A stretch of 7,365 nt of DNA from positions 1-7,365 of the forward strand of contig CAMURM010000069.1 in the NCBI GenBank assembly GCA_947097535.1. The letters are read 5' to 3'. This DNA is from an uncultured Selenomonas sp. (GTDB lineage: Bacteria; Bacillota; Negativicutes; Selenomonadales; Selenomonadaceae). How positions within the stretch are numbered: the first letter of the stretch is position 1; each line of letters begins with the position of its first letter. Made by a program: the position numbers and the translations under genes. Positions 5,457-7,365 of the stretch are shown piece after piece. Below the pieces are notes generated by a model. It ran no database searches. It saw only the letters and a list, made by a program, of their open reading frames with translations, and had not been told where the DNA came from.

Positions 5457-7365
5457 TCATTGTTCCAGTGCTTTCATGGGCTGACCGAGCAGGCGCAGAA
5501 ATTCTTCCTCCGTGAGGATCTTGACGCCCAGCTGCTCCGCCTTCTGCAGCTTGCTGCCGGCGTTCTCCCCCGCGACGAGGTAATCCGTCTTCTTCGAAAC
5601 AGAGCCAGTCACACGGCCGCCGTGCTGCTCGATCAGCTCTGTGATCTCCTTGCGTCCGAACTTTTCGAGCGTACCCGTGACGACGAAGGTCATGTTTTCG
5701 AGCTGCTCACCCTGCACATCGCGCTCTTTTGCCGAGGTGCCGACGCCGAGCTGCTGCAGCTCGCGGAAGATCGCGGCGTTGCCTTCGTTTTGAAAATAGG
5801 CATGGATGGCGGCGGCGCTGATCTCGCCCATGTCGCGCACGGCGAGGATTTCCTCCTTGTCCGCGCTTTCCAAGGCTGCGAGCGTCTTGAAATGCTGCAT
5901 GAGCGCGGCGGCCGCCGCCTTGCCGATGCCGGGGATGCCCAGACCCGTCAGGAGGCGCTGCGGCTCCTTCGCCTTCGCCGCCTCGATGGCGAGCAGGAGT
6001 TTGTCCGTGTTCTTCTCCTTGCCGACGACGCCTTGAGCGATGAGCTCCTGCCGATGCTCTTTCAAACGGAATATGTCGGCGATATTGTGGAGATAGCCCT
6101 TTTCGATCAGTGCGGCGATGTTCTTCTCGCCCAGTCCCTTGATGTCCATGGCATCGCGTCCGACGAAATTGAGGATGTGGCTTTCTACCTGCGCCGGACA
6201 TGCCTGGTTGATACACTTGAAGTCGGCAGAGGCCGCCTCCCGCTCCGCCTTCGCACCGCAGACGGGGCAGCGGTCGCCGATCTTGAACGGCGTTGTCCCG
6301 GCGGGGCGCTTCTCCTTTACGACCGCCTTGATCTTCGGGATGATTTCTCCCGATTTGTAGACGAGGACGGTGTCGCCCACGCGCACGTCGAGGTCATCGA
6401 TGAAGTCCTGATTGTGCAATGTCGCGCGCTCGACCGTCGTGCCGCAAAGTCGGATGGGGTCGAAGGTCGCCGTCGGCGTGATGCGCCCTGTCCTGCCGAC
6501 GGAAAGCGTGATGCTGCGCACGACGCTTTCCTTTTCTTCCGGCGGGTACTTGTAGGCGATCGCCCAGCGCGGCGCCTTGGAGGTCGCGCCGAGCCTTTCC
6601 CTTTGTCCGAAGTCGTTGATCTTGACAACGGCACCGTCGATATCGTAGGGAAGATCGCCGCGCGAGGCGCCGATCTTTTCGATGGCAGACCACACCTCCT
6701 GCGCTGTATGGCAGACGTGATAGGCATGGATGACCTTGATGCCCTGTCGCTTCATGAAGTCGTAGGCTTCGACGTGCGTGCGGAAAGCGGCGCCGCGCAC
6801 CGCCTGCAGGTTGAACACGAAGAGGGAGAGCCCCCGCTCCTTCGTGATGCGGCTGTCGAGCTGGCGCAGCGTGCCCGCCGCACAGTTGCGCGGATTGGCG
6901 AAGAGCTTGAGCCCGAGGAGCTGGCGCCGCTCGTTGACCGCCTCGAACGCCGCCCTCGTCATATAGACCTCGCCGCGCACCTCGAAGTAAAGCAGCGGCT
7001 CCTTGAGCTTTTGCACGACGTCTTTGATGACTCGGGCATTTTCCGTGACATCCTCGCCCTGCACCACGCCGTCGCCGCGCGTGATGGCATGTGTGAGCTC
7101 GCCGTTTTCATAGCGCAGGGCAAGCGACAGGCCGTCGATTTTCTCCTCGACGACGAACTCGGGCTTTTCCAGACGTTCCTGCATTTCCTGTACAAAGGAT
7201 TCGATTTCCCCGCGCGAGAATACGTCCTGCAGCGAGAGCATGGGCACATCGTGGCGCACGAGCGTGCCCGCCTTGCGCTTTGCCGTGCCGCCGACTTTCT
7301 GGGTCGGTGAGTTCTCCGTGATGAGCTCGGGGTACTCCTTCTCCAACGCCTTGAGGCGCAGCATG
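5457..7365 (-). CDS. ligA: NAD+-dependent DNA ligase LigA, C-terminal 635 residues; 5' end lies beyond the right edge
   Basis: LigA seals 3'-OH/5'-phosphate nicks using NAD+, joining Okazaki fragments and completing repair. The frame is open to the window edge. The first Met in the window (7364) aligns with an internal position of other LigA proteins, so about 39 residues, including most of the NMN-binding Ia domain, are missing. In window numbering the adenylation domain has EEKIDGLS with catalytic Lys75, TRGDG (95-99), FEVRGEV (127-133), FANPRNCAAGTLRQLD (155-170) and DIDGAVVKIN with Lys248. The OB-fold region has VGRTGRITPTATFDP (289-303) and ATLHN. The zinc finger is Cys366, Cys369, Cys384, Cys389. 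Helix-hairpin-helix repeats span about 400-545, and a C-terminal BRCT domain about 555-630 (MTFVVTGTLEKFGRKE). Implied full length is about 674, normal for the family. It ends at TGA 5459-5457, followed by hairpins, and seems to be a separate transcription unit from alaS. Confidence 0.98.
   Translation of the reverse strand, partial: MLRLKALEKEYPELITENSPTQKVGGTAKRKAGTLVRHDVPMLSLQDVFSRGEIESFVQEMQERLEKPEFVVEEKIDGLSLALRYENGELTHAITRGDGVVQGEDVTENARVIKDVVQKLKEPLLYFEVRGEVYMTRAAFEAVNERRQLLGLKLFANPRNCAAGTLRQLDSRITKERGLSLFVFNLQAVRGAAFRTHVEAYDFMKRQGIKVIHAYHVCHTAQEVWSAIEKIGASRGDLPYDIDGAVVKINDFGQRERLGATSKAPRWAIAYKYPPEEKESVVRSITLSVGRTGRITPTATFDPIRLCGTTVERATLHNQDFIDDLDVRVGDTVLVYKSGEIIPKIKAVVKEKRPAGTTPFKIGDRCPVCGAKAEREAASADFKCINQACPAQVESHILNFVGRDAMDIKGLGEKNIAALIEKGYLHNIADIFRLKEHRQELIAQGVVGKEKNTDKLLLAIEAAKAKEPQRLLTGLGIPGIGKAAAAALMQHFKTLAALESADKEEILAVRDMGEISAAAIHAYFQNEGNAAIFRELQQLGVGTSAKERDVQGEQLENMTFVVTGTLEKFGRKEITELIEQHGGRVTGSVSKKTDYLVAGENAGSKLQKAEQLGVKILTEEEFLRLLGQPMKALEQ

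Noticed and set aside
5349..7310. A 653-codon open frame on the + strand opposite ligA
   Set aside because: It mirrors ligA almost end to end, and ligA is unmistakable on the minus strand. The + translation is rich in Arg/Leu/Asp/Ala as expected from an antisense frame in GC-rich DNA, has no recognisable domain, and starts in the hairpin region without a ribosome binding site.

Overview
The window is a compact, GC-rich (by eye roughly 58-60% GC) bacterial chromosomal segment in which every credible gene lies on the minus strand. Read in the direction of transcription (high to low coordinates) it holds ligA (NAD+-dependent DNA ligase, 5' end beyond the window), a 210-bp intergenic region, alaS (alanyl-tRNA synthetase), a HlyD/EmrA-type membrane fusion protein, surE (5'/3'-nucleotidase) and the first 241 codons of ahcY (S-adenosylhomocysteine hydrolase, 3' end beyond the window). 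No tRNA, rRNA, CRISPR, insertion sequence or phage gene was seen.

The organism is probably a diderm Firmicute of the class Negativicutes (Selenomonas-like). This is inferred from the Firmicute-like AlaS and LigA, the GC-rich codon use, the strong AGGAGG-type ribosome binding sites, the membrane fusion protein (a protein of cells with an outer membrane) and the compact 'NRYGTGQS'-type AhcY. No species can be named from sequence alone.

Layout. 5457-7365: ligA, ending with its BRCT domain. 5247-5456: two back-to-back imperfect hairpins directly after the ligA stop, then a strong sigma-70-type promoter (perfect extended -10, TGnTATAAT) pointing at alaS, then a possible 20-codon leader ORF with its own Shine-Dalgarno, whose TGA stop overlaps the alaS TTG start as TTGA. 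2622-5246: alaS. 2527-2621: a 95-bp gap with no convincing promoter or terminator. 1546-2526: the membrane fusion protein gene, with a 9-10 bp inverted repeat in codons 9-18 that looks like an intrinsic terminator on the opposite strand. 768-1520: surE, 25 bp after the preceding stop. 1-724: ahcY, 43 bp after surE.

The short gaps and absence of internal terminators suggest that alaS, the fusion protein gene, surE and ahcY are co-transcribed. surE and ahcY make biochemical sense together: AhcY splits S-adenosylhomocysteine into adenosine and homocysteine, and SurE dephosphorylates nucleoside monophosphates to nucleosides. The fusion protein has no transporter partner in the window. alaS, surE and probably the fusion protein gene all begin with TTG. 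The genes are ordinary housekeeping genes. The parts most worth a second look are the ligA-alaS intergenic region (hairpin pair, promoter, coupled leader ORF) and the antisense terminator-like hairpin near the start of the fusion protein gene.
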